Shown here one piece after another: positions 22,937-31,400 of a stretch of 64,000 nt of DNA. The DNA lies in assembly GCA_964433155.1 (NCBI GenBank), contig CAYSQE010000001.1, forward strand, positions 1 to 64,000, in the 5' to 3' direction. This DNA comes from 2-01-FULL-40-13 sp964433155 (lineage in GTDB: Bacteria; Patescibacteriota; Microgenomatia; UBA1406; GWC2-37-13). A model generated the notes under the pieces. It was given only the letters and a program-made list of their open reading frames with translations, was not told the origin of the DNA and searched no databases. Position 1 is the stretch's first letter, and each line of letters starts with the position of its first letter. A program made the translations under genes and the position numbers.

Positions 22937-23129
22937 ATGAATGAAAATCCAATACGCTCAATTTATAATCATATCCAAAGAGAGCGTAGAGCATTTGAAA
23001 CTTATCAAAATGTGATTGCATTTGAAGCTCATTTGATGGACTAAAGGATATGGCGCGGCAGGTACTGTTACGGCGGTTTCCACGATTAAACTCAAAGATC
23101 TTCTAGATGGCCTGACTAATGTACAGTAA
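22937..23129 (+). pseudogene. Small gene broken by a frameshift
   Basis: ATG 22937 begins MNENPIRSIYNHIQRERRAF and stops after 35 codons (FEAHLMD). Just before the stop another frame opens and runs TKGYGAAGTVTAVST, then IKLKDLLDGLTNVQ, to a stop at 23127-23129. Both parts look coding, so one frameshift near 23040 would restore a protein of about 62 residues. No family is recognised. Confidence 0.4.
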
Positions 23130-23178
23130 CCAGTGAAGTTTATAACTTTTGATAAAATAAACCTGTTGTAAAACTACG

Positions 23179-23760
23179 ATGGTCAATCCTTATGAGTCAA
23201 AAAGGCATCCGGTACTGAGTCCAACGTTAAGAGCTGTACGTGGTTTACTTACGTCTTCGAATAGATTATCTTATTTTAATGAGATGCACCGTTTAACTCA
23301 GAATTTTAATCCTTACTATGATCATATAGCGTCTTCTATAAGCATGTTAATTGCCCCAAAAGATAAACCGCAAACTGTTTTAGAAATGAATGAAATCCTT
23401 GATGAGCTTTTTGATTTATATTACGTGGATATGGAACCTGCAAGTGAATTCAATGCAGAAAAAATAAAGTTACCAGTTATAAGATTTGATCAATTACTCT
23501 ATACAATTGACCATACGCATAGATTGCGTTTCAATGCGGTTGATCTAGAAGAAATTGAACGCTTAGGAATCAGGCTCGGAGACGACGAATTTTCACAAGA
23601 GGAAGAAACCGCCATTCGATGTTTTGTTATGCTTTATCCCACTCGAGACGCAGCATCTGAAGCATACAGATTACTATTTAAAGAAACGGCAGAGCACCAA
23701 CTTAGTTTTGAAGAACGAGAGAAAATTTTTTTATGTCGATCAGATTTATTTAGAGGATAA
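23179..23760 (+). CDS. Unrecognised protein, 193 aa
   Basis: A soluble acidic helical protein (LEMNEILDELFDLYYVD, DLEEIERLGIRLGDDEF, ETAIRCFVMLYPTRD). No signal, membrane segment or known motif. It is the last gene of the orphan island before the tRNA locus. A Shine-Dalgarno sequence is not visible and the promoter is unclear. Confidence 0.6.
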   Translation: MVNPYESKRHPVLSPTLRAVRGLLTSSNRLSYFNEMHRLTQNFNPYYDHIASSISMLIAPKDKPQTVLEMNEILDELFDLYYVDMEPASEFNAEKIKLPVIRFDQLLYTIDHTHRLRFNAVDLEEIERLGIRLGDDEFSQEEETAIRCFVMLYPTRDAASEAYRLLFKETAEHQLSFEEREKIFLCRSDLFRG

Positions 23761-23839
23761 GTTGCTATGGTTCAAGCTCCGTTTCCTCTAGTGTGCTGTG
23801 CAACCAACGAAGCCCTATACCATTTTGTACATGGCGAAG

Positions 23840-24016
23840 TGGTGGAGCTAACAGGACTTGAACCTGTGACCTTTCGGACCTGCCCGCCAAACTCGTGGCC
23901 GATGAAGGACTTGAACCCTCAACCTCCTCAATGTGAATGAGGCGCTCTAACCAATTGAGCTAATCGGCCATGCAGGCGGGTGTGAACCGAACGCTCTACC
24001 GCTGAGCTATAGCTTC
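23840..24016 (-). pseudogene. tRNA split in its anticodon loop by a segment carrying tRNA-Val
   Basis: 5' part (24016-23987): acceptor GAAGCTA, D-arm GCTC-AGCGGTA-GAGC and 5' anticodon strand TTCGG. 3' part (23877-23840): CCGAA, AGGTC, T-arm ACAGG-TTCAAGT-CCTGT, acceptor TAGCTCC, A and an encoded CCA. The two parts complete one cloverleaf, with 109 nt in place of a 7-nt anticodon loop. That insert contains a whole tRNA-Val and is closed by CCCGCC/GGCGGG arms. One acceptor mismatch (A2:C71) suggests decay, but the other stems are intact. A TATAAT (24028-24023) ends 6 nt before the first base. If the insert were removed, the loop TTCACA plus T would give anticodon CAC. Confidence 0.65.
23896..23969 (-). 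tRNA. tRNA-Val (anticodon CAC)
   Basis: Acceptor GGCCGAT pairs with ATCGGCC, the D-arm is GCTC-AATTGGTTA-GAGC, the anticodon arm CCTCA-TTCACAT-TGAGG and the T-arm GAGGG-TTCAAGT-CCTTC. Discriminator A, no encoded CCA. It lies entirely within the anticodon loop of the outer interrupted tRNA and has no promoter of its own, so it would be made from that transcript. Confidence 0.9.
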
Positions 24017-24035
24017 TAATAAATTATACCACTGC

Positions 24036-24072
24036 TTGTTTTTTAACCTTTCCTTATTTAAAATGTAAAGTT
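24036..24072 (+). promoter_or_regulatory. lepB promoter
   Basis: TTGTTT (24036-24041), 17-nt spacer, TAAAAT (24059-24064), 8 nt to ATG 24073. It is back to back with the tRNA promoter on the other strand. Confidence 0.65.
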
Positions 24073-24708
24073 ATGGGTATTGTAAAAGGTATCATCGAGT
24101 TTGTGATGGATATACTTGAAACTATTGTTTTTATCGGTTCGCTATTTATTGTAGTTTATCTTTTTCTTGTCGCTCCAAATCAGGTGAAAGGAGCTTCGAT
24201 GGAGCCTTCCTTTCATTCGGGTGAATATATTCTAACCAGCAAAATTACCTATAAATTCAGGCCGCCACATCGTGGTGATGTGGTTGTGTTTAAATCTCTT
24301 AAAAACCCTGATATTGATTTTATCAAACGCATTATAGGTCTTCCTGGTGATCAAATCATGGTCAAAGAAGAACAGGTTTATGTCGATGGACAACCTATTC
24401 CAGAGACCTATATCTCATCTAAAACTAATCTCTGGGAAGGGGGATATATCAGCGAGGGTATACCTATCGTAGTACCTGCCGATACTGTATTTGTCATGGG
24501 CGATAATAGACCCAGATCATCAGATTCTCGTGAATTCGGACCAGTACCTCTAGGTAGCATCATTGGTCAGGTTTTTTATCGTTATTTTCCTCCAGATAAA
24601 ATGGGCTGGATAGATAACCCTCTCTCAAAATCATTGCAGACCTTTTTCACTTTGCCAGGCCTCAAGATTTTTCAGCAGACTTCTCAATATTTTGCTCGTC
24701 TGCTCTAG
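24073..24708 (+). CDS. lepB: Signal peptidase I
   Basis: A 211-residue type I signal peptidase: one N-terminal membrane helix (about 12-32), box B GASMEPSF with the catalytic Ser near 42, box D IKRIIGLPGD with the catalytic Lys near 85, and box E GDNRPRSSDSREFG. It removes signal peptides from exported proteins such as those encoded nearby. The C-terminal tail (from about 180) is extended. The last 78 nt overlap the convergent ParB-like gene. A decayed paralogue lies at 13148-13449. Confidence 0.94.
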   Translation: MGIVKGIIEFVMDILETIVFIGSLFIVVYLFLVAPNQVKGASMEPSFHSGEYILTSKITYKFRPPHRGDVVVFKSLKNPDIDFIKRIIGLPGDQIMVKEEQVYVDGQPIPETYISSKTNLWEGGYISEGIPIVVPADTVFVMGDNRPRSSDSREFGPVPLGSIIGQVFYRYFPPDKMGWIDNPLSKSLQTFFTLPGLKIFQQTSQYFARLL

Positions 24709-25203
24709 GTCACCTTTTATCTCTAATTCTATTTTACTTTTTATTCGTGTCTGAATAATTTTTAGATAGAGATTTTTTTTGATTGATCTTAATTTCTGAA
24801 TAAAACTGTTTTTTTCTTCGCTAGTTATATAGTCCCCTCGGCTTTTAATACCATACAATACATCGCGAACTAACTCTTCAGTACCCTTTACTGTCAAGCT
24901 TTCAGCCAAAACTTTCTCATACACCTCTAGCATTTTTGCCCTGTCTTTAATTCGAGAAATTATGAATAGGTGGCTCAAAGAAATAGTGTCTGAATAGTAC
25001 CCATCTATTACCGCCTCAGGTAAGCGATTTATCCGTAGAAGATGACAAACATATGAAGATTTTACGCCAAGTTTGTCAGCCACCTCTTTAATAGTAATAT
25101 CACTTTCTTTTATTACATTATCTAATCGTTTTACTTTTTGCAGAATGTCAGCTTCGTCTTTTATCGACTTGATGAGTGCATCAACTTGAACTAATGTAGA
25201 CAT
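24631..25203 (-). CDS. ParB/KorB-type HTH domain protein
   Basis: The central part (IKEVADKLGVKSSYVCHLLRINRLPEAVIDGYYS, quoted here as IKEVADKLGVKSSYV and INRLPEAV) is the helix-turn-helix and following segment of ParB-family proteins. The N-terminal ParB CTPase/nuclease domain is absent, so it is a short DNA-binding relative rather than a full partition protein. The C-terminus is helical and basic. ATG 25203 is preferred; it overlaps the rpmA end by 23 nt. TTG 25227 is possible. It is the last gene after rplU and rpmA. Its end overlaps lepB in antisense by 78 nt. Confidence 0.72.
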   Translation of the reverse strand: MSTLVQVDALIKSIKDEADILQKVKRLDNVIKESDITIKEVADKLGVKSSYVCHLLRINRLPEAVIDGYYSDTISLSHLFIISRIKDRAKMLEVYEKVLAESLTVKGTEELVRDVLYGIKSRGDYITSEEKNSFIQKLRSIKKNLYLKIIQTRIKSKIELEIKGDLEQTSKILRSLLKNLEAWQSEKGLQ

Positions 25204-25432
25204 ACTTTTCGCCTCTTTTTTGTCCAAATTTCACAATTCCTTCCTTCAAGGCTATGATGGTGAAGTCTTTTGAAAGAAGTGTCCCGGGACCTGAGTTGAT
25301 TTTACTACCTCTTTGGCGAATTATGACGTAGCCAGGTTTTGCAACTTGACCACCATAGAGCTTAATACCTAATCTTTTTGACTTGGAGTCTCTGTTTCCT
25401 CGAACTGCGCGTTGGGCTTTTGTATGTGCCAC
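25181..25432 (-). CDS. rpmA: Ribosomal protein L27
   Basis: 83 residues with the family pattern KAQRAVRGNRDSKSKRLGIK, GGQVAKPGYVIIRQRG and KINSGPGTLLSKDFTIIAL. The N-terminus starts MAHTKAQ without a cleavable leader and its tail reaches the peptidyl-transferase centre in known ribosomes. It follows rplU, the normal L21-L27 order, and is followed by the ParB-like gene. Confidence 0.95.
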   Translation of the reverse strand: MAHTKAQRAVRGNRDSKSKRLGIKLYGGQVAKPGYVIIRQRGSKINSGPGTLLSKDFTIIALKEGIVKFGQKRGEKYVYISSS

Positions 25433-25474
25433 TTATATTAATTTCAAATTTTAAATTTCTAATTTCAAATTAAA

Positions 25475-25816
25475 TTATATTTTCGTAATTTTTATTCTCG
25501 TAAGCTGAGGTCTAAATCCTCTAACTTTTCTATATCTCACCTTTGCTTTAAATTTAGCTACTCTTATTTTATCACCTTTCAGCTGTTTCACAATTGTTGC
25601 CGAAACTTTTTGCTTTAAAATTGGCATACCAAGTTGTAGATCTATTTTTTCATCATCAAATTCTGCCAATTTCTCGAGTTCAATCCTGTCGTTTTCCTTG
25701 CCCTCCGTAGCTTTTGCGAAGGAGGGTTTCGGATTAATTTTGTCTACTATGATCTCATCATTCTCTTTTACCAAATATTGTTTCCCGCCGGTTTTTACCA
25801 CCACATATTTTGTCAT
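25475..25816 (-). CDS. rplU: Ribosomal protein L21 with repeat-derived insertion
   Basis: About 113 residues. MTKYVVVKTGGKQYLVKEND and VSATIVKQLKGDKIRVAKFK plus the KVRYRKVRGFRPQLTRIKI end are typical L21. Between the first strands an insertion KPSFAKATEGKEN is encoded by the CCCTCC...GGAGGG hairpin element (25701-25726). Two ATGs are adjacent; the second (25816) lies 6 nt after a TATAAT, so a leaderless start there is preferred. First gene of the L21-L27-ParB-like unit. Confidence 0.93.
   Translation of the reverse strand: MTKYVVVKTGGKQYLVKENDEIIVDKINPKPSFAKATEGKENDRIELEKLAEFDDEKIDLQLGMPILKQKVSATIVKQLKGDKIRVAKFKAKVRYRKVRGFRPQLTRIKITKI
25701..25726. repeat. SFAKATEG hairpin element inside rplU
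   Basis: Arms CCCTCC and GGAGGG with partly paired inner bases. It is identical except for one base to 42804-42829 in intergenic DNA. On the minus strand it is translated as part of SFAKATEG. Confidence 0.85.
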
Positions 25817-25851
25817 CATTCAATTATACCCTAAAAAACATTTTCTGCAAA
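25817..25851 (-). promoter_or_regulatory. rplU promoter
   Basis: On the minus strand TTTGCA (25851-25846), 17-nt spacer and TATAAT (25828-25823) end 6 nt before ATG 25816. Confidence 0.65.
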
Positions 25852-25869
25852 GAAAGACCCACTTCACAC

Positions 25870-25890
25870 TTTACACCTTTAAGGTGTAAA
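25870..25890. repeat. REP-like palindrome, left of the transposase gene
   Basis: Perfect arms TTTACACCTT and AAGGTGTAAA around a single T. With the copy at 26673-26693 it brackets the REP-associated transposase. Both copies are preceded by ACTTCA. Confidence 0.85.
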
Positions 25891-25910
25891 TAATAACGTC
25901 AAATCGCTCT

Positions 25911-26588
25911 TCACCACCTATTTGAATACTTACAATATTCGAGCATTTTTTGATGTTCACCATTATCTAGTACGAAGCGTTTATACCTTTCTCTGTTATT
26001 TGCAAAAAATGAAAGAACGTTTGTTGGGTCTGATAATATATGATTTGAAAGGAAAACGTACTCTTTGAATGACGACCAAGGATACTTAGAAAGGTTCTCT
26101 ATATCAGCTACAATTCCGCTTGAGAAAGGATTTAAATGAATATAGCGTGAAACATGCTTTAACTGCTCTTCGCTTTGAATAGGTTTTGATCTAAACGTAT
26201 GAAGGAAAATTGGACCTGCTCTTTCGTATTTTAGATTGAGGTAACGGGTAAAGGAGTTTTGGATTTGAGAGATATAGAAAGATATTCCTTGCGTTTGATT
26301 TTGTCTTAATAAAAAATGGTAATGTGTTGGCATGATGCAGTAGGCCAGAATTGAAACACGAAATGAACGTTTGTCATTGATTTTCTTTTCATATGATTGT
26401 TTGAGTTCTTGAGGAAGTTTTCTAAAATTTGAAAAACGAAGGTGCGCATATGATGATCGGTAATACCAAACTATATCTAAAAATATTCGACAAATTTCGC
26501 TGTCTTCGAACACCATTTTGTGCTCTATTGTTCTATTAAAAATATGATATGTATGATCGGTGATAAGCGGATGTGTTCGACCAGGCAT
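25911..26588 (-). CDS. REP-associated tyrosine transposase (RAYT, Y1 family)
   Basis: A 225-residue Y1/HUH-type single-strand nuclease. It has the TYHIFNRTIEHKMVF start, the HUH-type motif MPTHYHFLL (near residue 122) and the catalytic Tyr in VSRYIHLNPFSSG (near 150), then YPWSSFKEY. RAYTs nick and mobilise REP palindromes, and two identical-arm palindromes flank this gene at 25870 and 26673, which is the expected REP-RAYT-REP layout. It is intact. It stands alone, with no accessory transposon genes. Confidence 0.92.
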   Translation of the reverse strand: MPGRTHPLITDHTYHIFNRTIEHKMVFEDSEICRIFLDIVWYYRSSYAHLRFSNFRKLPQELKQSYEKKINDKRSFRVSILAYCIMPTHYHFLLRQNQTQGISFYISQIQNSFTRYLNLKYERAGPIFLHTFRSKPIQSEEQLKHVSRYIHLNPFSSGIVADIENLSKYPWSSFKEYVFLSNHILSDPTNVLSFFANNRERYKRFVLDNGEHQKMLEYCKYSNRW

Positions 26589-26672
26589 ATATAATAAAAA
26601 ACAAATATTGAAAGAAAGATCAATGGATTATAAACGACAAAATAAGTGAATTAGCTTGATGTTATACTTCAA

Positions 26673-26693
26673 TTTACACCTTAAAGGTGTAAA
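26673..26693. repeat. REP-like palindrome, right of the transposase gene
   Basis: Arms TTTACACCTT and AAGGTGTAAA around a single A. Nineteen nt of it (TTTACACCTTAAAGGTGTA) recur exactly inside murD at 32331-32349. Confidence 0.85.
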
Positions 26694-26731
26694 TCACTTA
26701 AAAAATCTAAAGAGCAATAATTATATCATTT

Positions 26732-27346
26732 CTATTTACTTACTCGTCCGGGACCCCATAATTTAGTAAATGTAGGCGCACGAACAGGAGTAAGATGCCC
26801 TAATAATTTTTGAAAAAAGCGAAGTTGGTTGTTTGAACCAGTATGTTGAGATTCATGTTCGCTCCCTATGGCCAACCACTGCCAGGCTAGTCTGGTTTTT
26901 CCCCATATTGTTATCTCTTGCTGCGGATCAACCAATGATTTTCCTTGGGAGCTATCGACTGCAAATAAATTTATCATGTGCCGTATTCCTCTGGTATAAA
27001 GAGCCAAAAGATCATTGACATTCAGCTTATTTATGATTTCGGCAGAGGGTAACTCTTTAGCCTCAGTTGGATGGAGAGCTGATATTCTTGTGAACACGTT
27101 TACCACCTGGTGACGGAGTTCTTCTATAGGAGGATCGCCATCGCCGATACCATTTTCTAGTGATTCGGGAGATGCATCACGAATGCCCTCATACATCTCA
27201 ACATTTGCCCCTCTATGTGATTCTATTCGCTCCGCCTCAAATCGTTCTATCTCTCCAAGGAATCTTTCCGGAATATAAGGTTCAATTGGTGCGTTCAACC
27301 ATCTATCTAATATTGCAGTAGCATTGGCTTCTTCTGGGGTCGACAT
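26732..27346 (-). CDS. Unrecognised protein, 204 aa
   Basis: A soluble helical protein, acidic in its first half (FLGEIERFEAERIESH, GIGDGDPPIEELRHQVVN) and with aromatic-rich helices later (WGKTRLAWQWLAIGSEH). No known domain and no signal. Its promoter, TATAAT 8 nt before the ATG, lies in the 3' end region of rodA, so it is transcribed on its own as well as possibly with rodA. It resembles the island orphans in style. Confidence 0.62.
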   Translation of the reverse strand: MSTPEEANATAILDRWLNAPIEPYIPERFLGEIERFEAERIESHRGANVEMYEGIRDASPESLENGIGDGDPPIEELRHQVVNVFTRISALHPTEAKELPSAEIINKLNVNDLLALYTRGIRHMINLFAVDSSQGKSLVDPQQEITIWGKTRLAWQWLAIGSEHESQHTGSNNQLRFFQKLLGHLTPVRAPTFTKLWGPGRVSK

Positions 27347-27360
27347 ATCATTCTATTATA
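27347..27360 (-). promoter_or_regulatory. -10 box of the 27346 gene
   Basis: TATAAT (27360-27355) on the minus strand, 8 nt before ATG 27346. The -35 is weak. Confidence 0.5.
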
Positions 27361-27369
27361 CCACAATCA

Positions 27370-28404
27370 CTAAGGAATCAGCGCGATCCCTATCATCAAA
27401 GCGACAAATGAAGATCCCCCGTAAGAGATAAAAGGCAAGGCGATTCCTGTTATGGGGAATAGACCTAGATTCATCGCTATATTGACTAAAATTTGAAAAC
27501 AAAAATACGCTAAAAATCCAGCAACATAGAGAAAATTTATGTTATCTTGTCTGCCTCTCAAAAAATGCAATTTGATGAGTTTTCCGATTAGAAAAGTGAC
27601 AATAGAAATATATAATAGTATCGTAAAAAAACCTCCAACAAAACCAAACTGCTCAGTAAGTGAAGAAAACGCGAAGTCTGTATGATTTTCTGGGAGAAAA
27701 TAGAGTCGTGATTGAGTACCCAATCCTAAACCCCTACCCAAAAATTTTCCTGAGCCTGCAGTTATAATGGCTTGCGTCATATTGTAAGCGGTTCCTTTTT
27801 CATCAATTTGTGGATTAAAAAAGCTTGTAATCCTTGCCTTTTGATAATCTCTCATAAAATTCCACCCAATCGGTAAAGTGATAATAAGAATAATAAGAAA
27901 ATAGGCAATATATTTTTTAGGCAGACCGGAAAATAAAATTAGCGTTATATATATGAAAAAATAAACCATCGTATTCCCCAGATCAGGCTGTTTAAAGATT
28001 ATAAAGGCAGGAATTAAAAAGTAAATCAAGGTTTTGAAAAAGCTGCGTACGGGATCTATAATTTTAAAGTCTTTTACAAGAAAATCAGAAAGAAAAAGAA
28101 TAAAAAAAGCTTTAAAAATCTCTGATGCTTGAAATTTAAAAAAATAAAGATCGATCCAACGCTTCGATCCCTTCACCTCTAGTCCTATGATAAAAGTAAT
28201 AACTAAGATTGCTACGAAAAGCCAATAAAAAACTTTGGAGTTAGATAGAAAAAAATTTCTTCCGATTTTCTTTGTAAGGAAAAAGGCTATTAGCCCGGCA
28301 ACCACAAAGAAGATTTGGTTGTTAACCAAGTTTTGGTTAATGCCAAAAATATTGAATATACCGATGATCGAAATAAACAAAGCAGGAAGCAAAAACTTTG
28401 TCAT
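27370..28404 (-). CDS. rodA: RodA/FtsW-family SEDS glycosyltransferase
   Basis: A polytopic SEDS protein of 344 residues with about 9-10 membrane helices. The conserved signatures are GSKRWIDL, FKQPDLGNTMVYF, YNMTQAIITAGSGKFLGRGLG, ENHTDFAFSSLTEQFGF and a closing PFISYGGSSF. SEDS proteins polymerise lipid II into glycan strands with a class B PBP. This copy, outside the division cluster and shorter at the N-terminus than FtsW at 32897, is the likely elongation (RodA) member. It overlaps ileS as ATGA. Confidence 0.85.
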   Translation of the reverse strand: MTKFLLPALFISIIGIFNIFGINQNLVNNQIFFVVAGLIAFFLTKKIGRNFFLSNSKVFYWLFVAILVITFIIGLEVKGSKRWIDLYFFKFQASEIFKAFFILFLSDFLVKDFKIIDPVRSFFKTLIYFLIPAFIIFKQPDLGNTMVYFFIYITLILFSGLPKKYIAYFLIILIITLPIGWNFMRDYQKARITSFFNPQIDEKGTAYNMTQAIITAGSGKFLGRGLGLGTQSRLYFLPENHTDFAFSSLTEQFGFVGGFFTILLYISIVTFLIGKLIKLHFLRGRQDNINFLYVAGFLAYFCFQILVNIAMNLGLFPITGIALPFISYGGSSFVALMIGIALIP

Positions 28405-31400
28405 AAATCTACTTTGATTTCTTTACCGAAAACAACTTTTTTTGCCATGACTTTCTTCATTACAAAATGAAGGTTATCTTTAAATTTTTCGGGAAGAGTT
28501 ATGCTAACTTTATCGGTTGGATTAAGTCTCAAAGCTTTTCGTTGAGATTGAATTTGTCTCAATAGATCTCTTAGCTCTCCTTCTTTTCTTAATTCTTCTG
28601 CTGTCACCTTAACTTCTTTTTTAGGATATCTAATTTTTTTGTTAACTACGATGTTTTTAACATTTAATTCGCTTAAAACTAATCGCCAAACTTCGTCAGC
28701 AATTTTTGAAAAATCACCATCTTGCTTTATCTCTAACTTCGCCAGAGGCACCCTAACTTTAATATTTTTAACCTTCCTTAAGGCATGTCCAGCCTCGACG
28801 ATTTTTCTAGCTAAATTCATTTGCTTAATTAATTCTGAATTCTCAATTCTTAATTTTGAATTCAACGCTGGCCACGTTGCCAAATGAACAGATTCGTTGT
28901 CGGTTAAGTTCGAATAGATTTCTTCAGTTACGAATGGCATGAATGGTGAAAGAATTATAGAAAGATTGACTAATATATAATGAAGCGTCTGATAAAAATT
29001 CTCTTTATCTTTTCTATTTTCGGAGTTTACCCAAACTCTTTCACGACTTCGACGAATGTACCATGTCGATAAGTCACTTATAAACTTCTCAGCTTCCAGC
29101 GCCGCATCTTTAGCATTGTATTCTTTCAAACTCTTTTCTATGAACATTACTAATTGAGTAAACCGACTAAGTATCCACCTATCTAATATATTTGATTTTT
29201 CATTTGTCGTTTTGATATTTGATATTTGATATTTGATATTTGGTTTATCTAAATTAACGTACTCAACAAAAAACTTATATACATTCCAAAGTATCAGATA
29301 AAACTGTCGCCTCACCTCATCTGCCTTTTTATATCCAAACAGCATATTGTCTGCAGGATTTTGTCTTGCATACATCCACCTCATCACGTCAACGCCGATC
29401 TTATCTGCTCCCTCGTTAAACTCGATAGCATTTCCCCAGCTTTTATGCATTGGTCTACCATCTTCACCCAGTAATGTTCCAAATCCCAAGACTCTTTCAA
29501 ACTGAGTTTCATTCTCGAGTACTGTCGATTCTGCAATCAACGCATAAAACCAATTTTTGAATTGGCCGGGGAACGACTCGGTTATAAAGTCTGCTGGAAA
29601 CCATCTGCGCCACTCTTTTTTGTTCTTTAAATATAGCGGCTCACCTTGATTATTTTCAGCAATTGTCGAATAACCAACTATTCCAGCGTCAAGCCAAGGA
29701 TTTCCAACGTCATTAATTCTTCTTACCTCATTTCCACAATTTGAACACTTTATGACAACCTCATCAATAAATGGCTTATGAGGCGAATGACCCTCAAACT
29801 CCTTCCAACCACTCACCGCCCTTTGTCTCAGTTCTTCCCTCGAACCTAAAACTTCGAACTTCCCACAATTCTTGCATTCATAAATTGGTAAAGCTAATCC
29901 CCAGTACCGATTCTTCTTACTTATCAACCAATCGTGCATATTTTTGAGCCAATCCAGCTCCCGCTCCAACCCAAATTCCGGCATCCACTTTATTTTCTTC
30001 GCCACCTCAATCATTCGTTGTCTTAAAGTCATGCTTGAAGTTAGAGGTTTGATGTTTGATGTTTTATTTTTCCGCTTGTCCATTGCGATGTACCATTCGT
30101 CCTCCACCTTCCAAACCAGCTCAGTCTTACATCTCCAACATCTGGGATATCGATGTTTATACTTATGAATCAAGAAAACAGTATCAATTCCCTTTTTCTC
30201 TCGCTCTTCCATGTAGTCAAGAATCACACGGGGATTCTTTTTTGCATTTTTTCCGCTTAAAAATCCAAGACCGGGAAGATAATCGGCATTGTCAGCGATG
30301 ACCGGAATCATTGGGAGGCCAAGTTTTTTCCCGAGCTTAAAATCTTCGCTGCCGGCAGAAACGGCTGTATGAACCAATCCTGTTCCCTCTGTGGTTGAAA
30401 TGGGTAGGATATTCTTATCAGAGGCGATGACTGTATGGAAATTCTTGGGATTTTTTTTGGCGATCTCTGCGACTACCGGCAGCTCGTCAAAAGGTCCACC
30501 ATACCTCAACCCCACCAATTCATTTCCTTTTACTTTCTTGATTATTTTTCCATAACTTTTTCCAAAAACATTTTTAATAAGATCAGAAGCAACCCAGAAT
30601 CGGTTTCCGTCCTCCCCTTCAACCAACGCATAGTCGAGATCTACATCAACCGCAACGGCAATGTTTGCTGGAATAGTCCATGGCGTTGTGGTCCAAACTA
30701 ATAAGTATTCGTTTTGTTCTTTTGAATTTCGGATTTTAGATTTGTTTCGGATTTCGGATTTCGGATTTAGGATTTTCAATTCGAAATAAATGGACTCATG
30801 CACTACCTCCTTATAATCTTCCGTTAGCATCTCATGCTGCGAAATGGCGGTTTCACAGCGAGGACACCAAGGCACCGATTCTCTACCCTTGTAAATCCAA
30901 CCATTCTCATAACATTTTTTAAGAAAGAACCAAATCATGTAGTTATTTTCATCGCTCATAGTAAAGTAAGAGTGATCCCAATCGGCAAAGTAGCCTAATC
31001 TTTTTGACTGTTCCGTCTGAATTTTTGAATATTTGTAAACTCTTTGTTTGCAAAGTTCAACAAACTTGGCGATAGATGCTTTTGAGTCGCCGCGAACAAG
31101 ATTCTCAATTTCTTTTTTGTTTTTTAAGCCAAGTTCTTTTTCCACCTCGACCTCTACCCAAAGTCCTTGACAATCAAATCCATTCTGAAAACGCTGCCGA
31201 TAACCCAAAAGATTATAAAATTTTGGCCAAAGATCCTTATACGTCCTTCCCCAGGCATGATGCACACCCATCGGATTATTTGCGGTTATTGGACCATCTA
31301 AAAAGGAGAAGTATTTTTTCGAATTTTTATTCTTTGTTAGATATTTCTTAATTATTCCTGTCTTATACCAATGTCCCAACCACATCTTCTCCATTTCAGG

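Noticed and set aside
23840..24016. Group I intron in the outer tRNA
   Set aside because: The insert is about 102 nt and consists mostly of a tRNA; too short for a group I core and no P1/omega-G pattern was found.
25870..26693. CRISPR-like array suggested by the repeated TTTACACCTT palindromes
   Set aside because: Only two copies around a transposase gene and one in murD, with no spacer regularity; a REP-RAYT system explains them.
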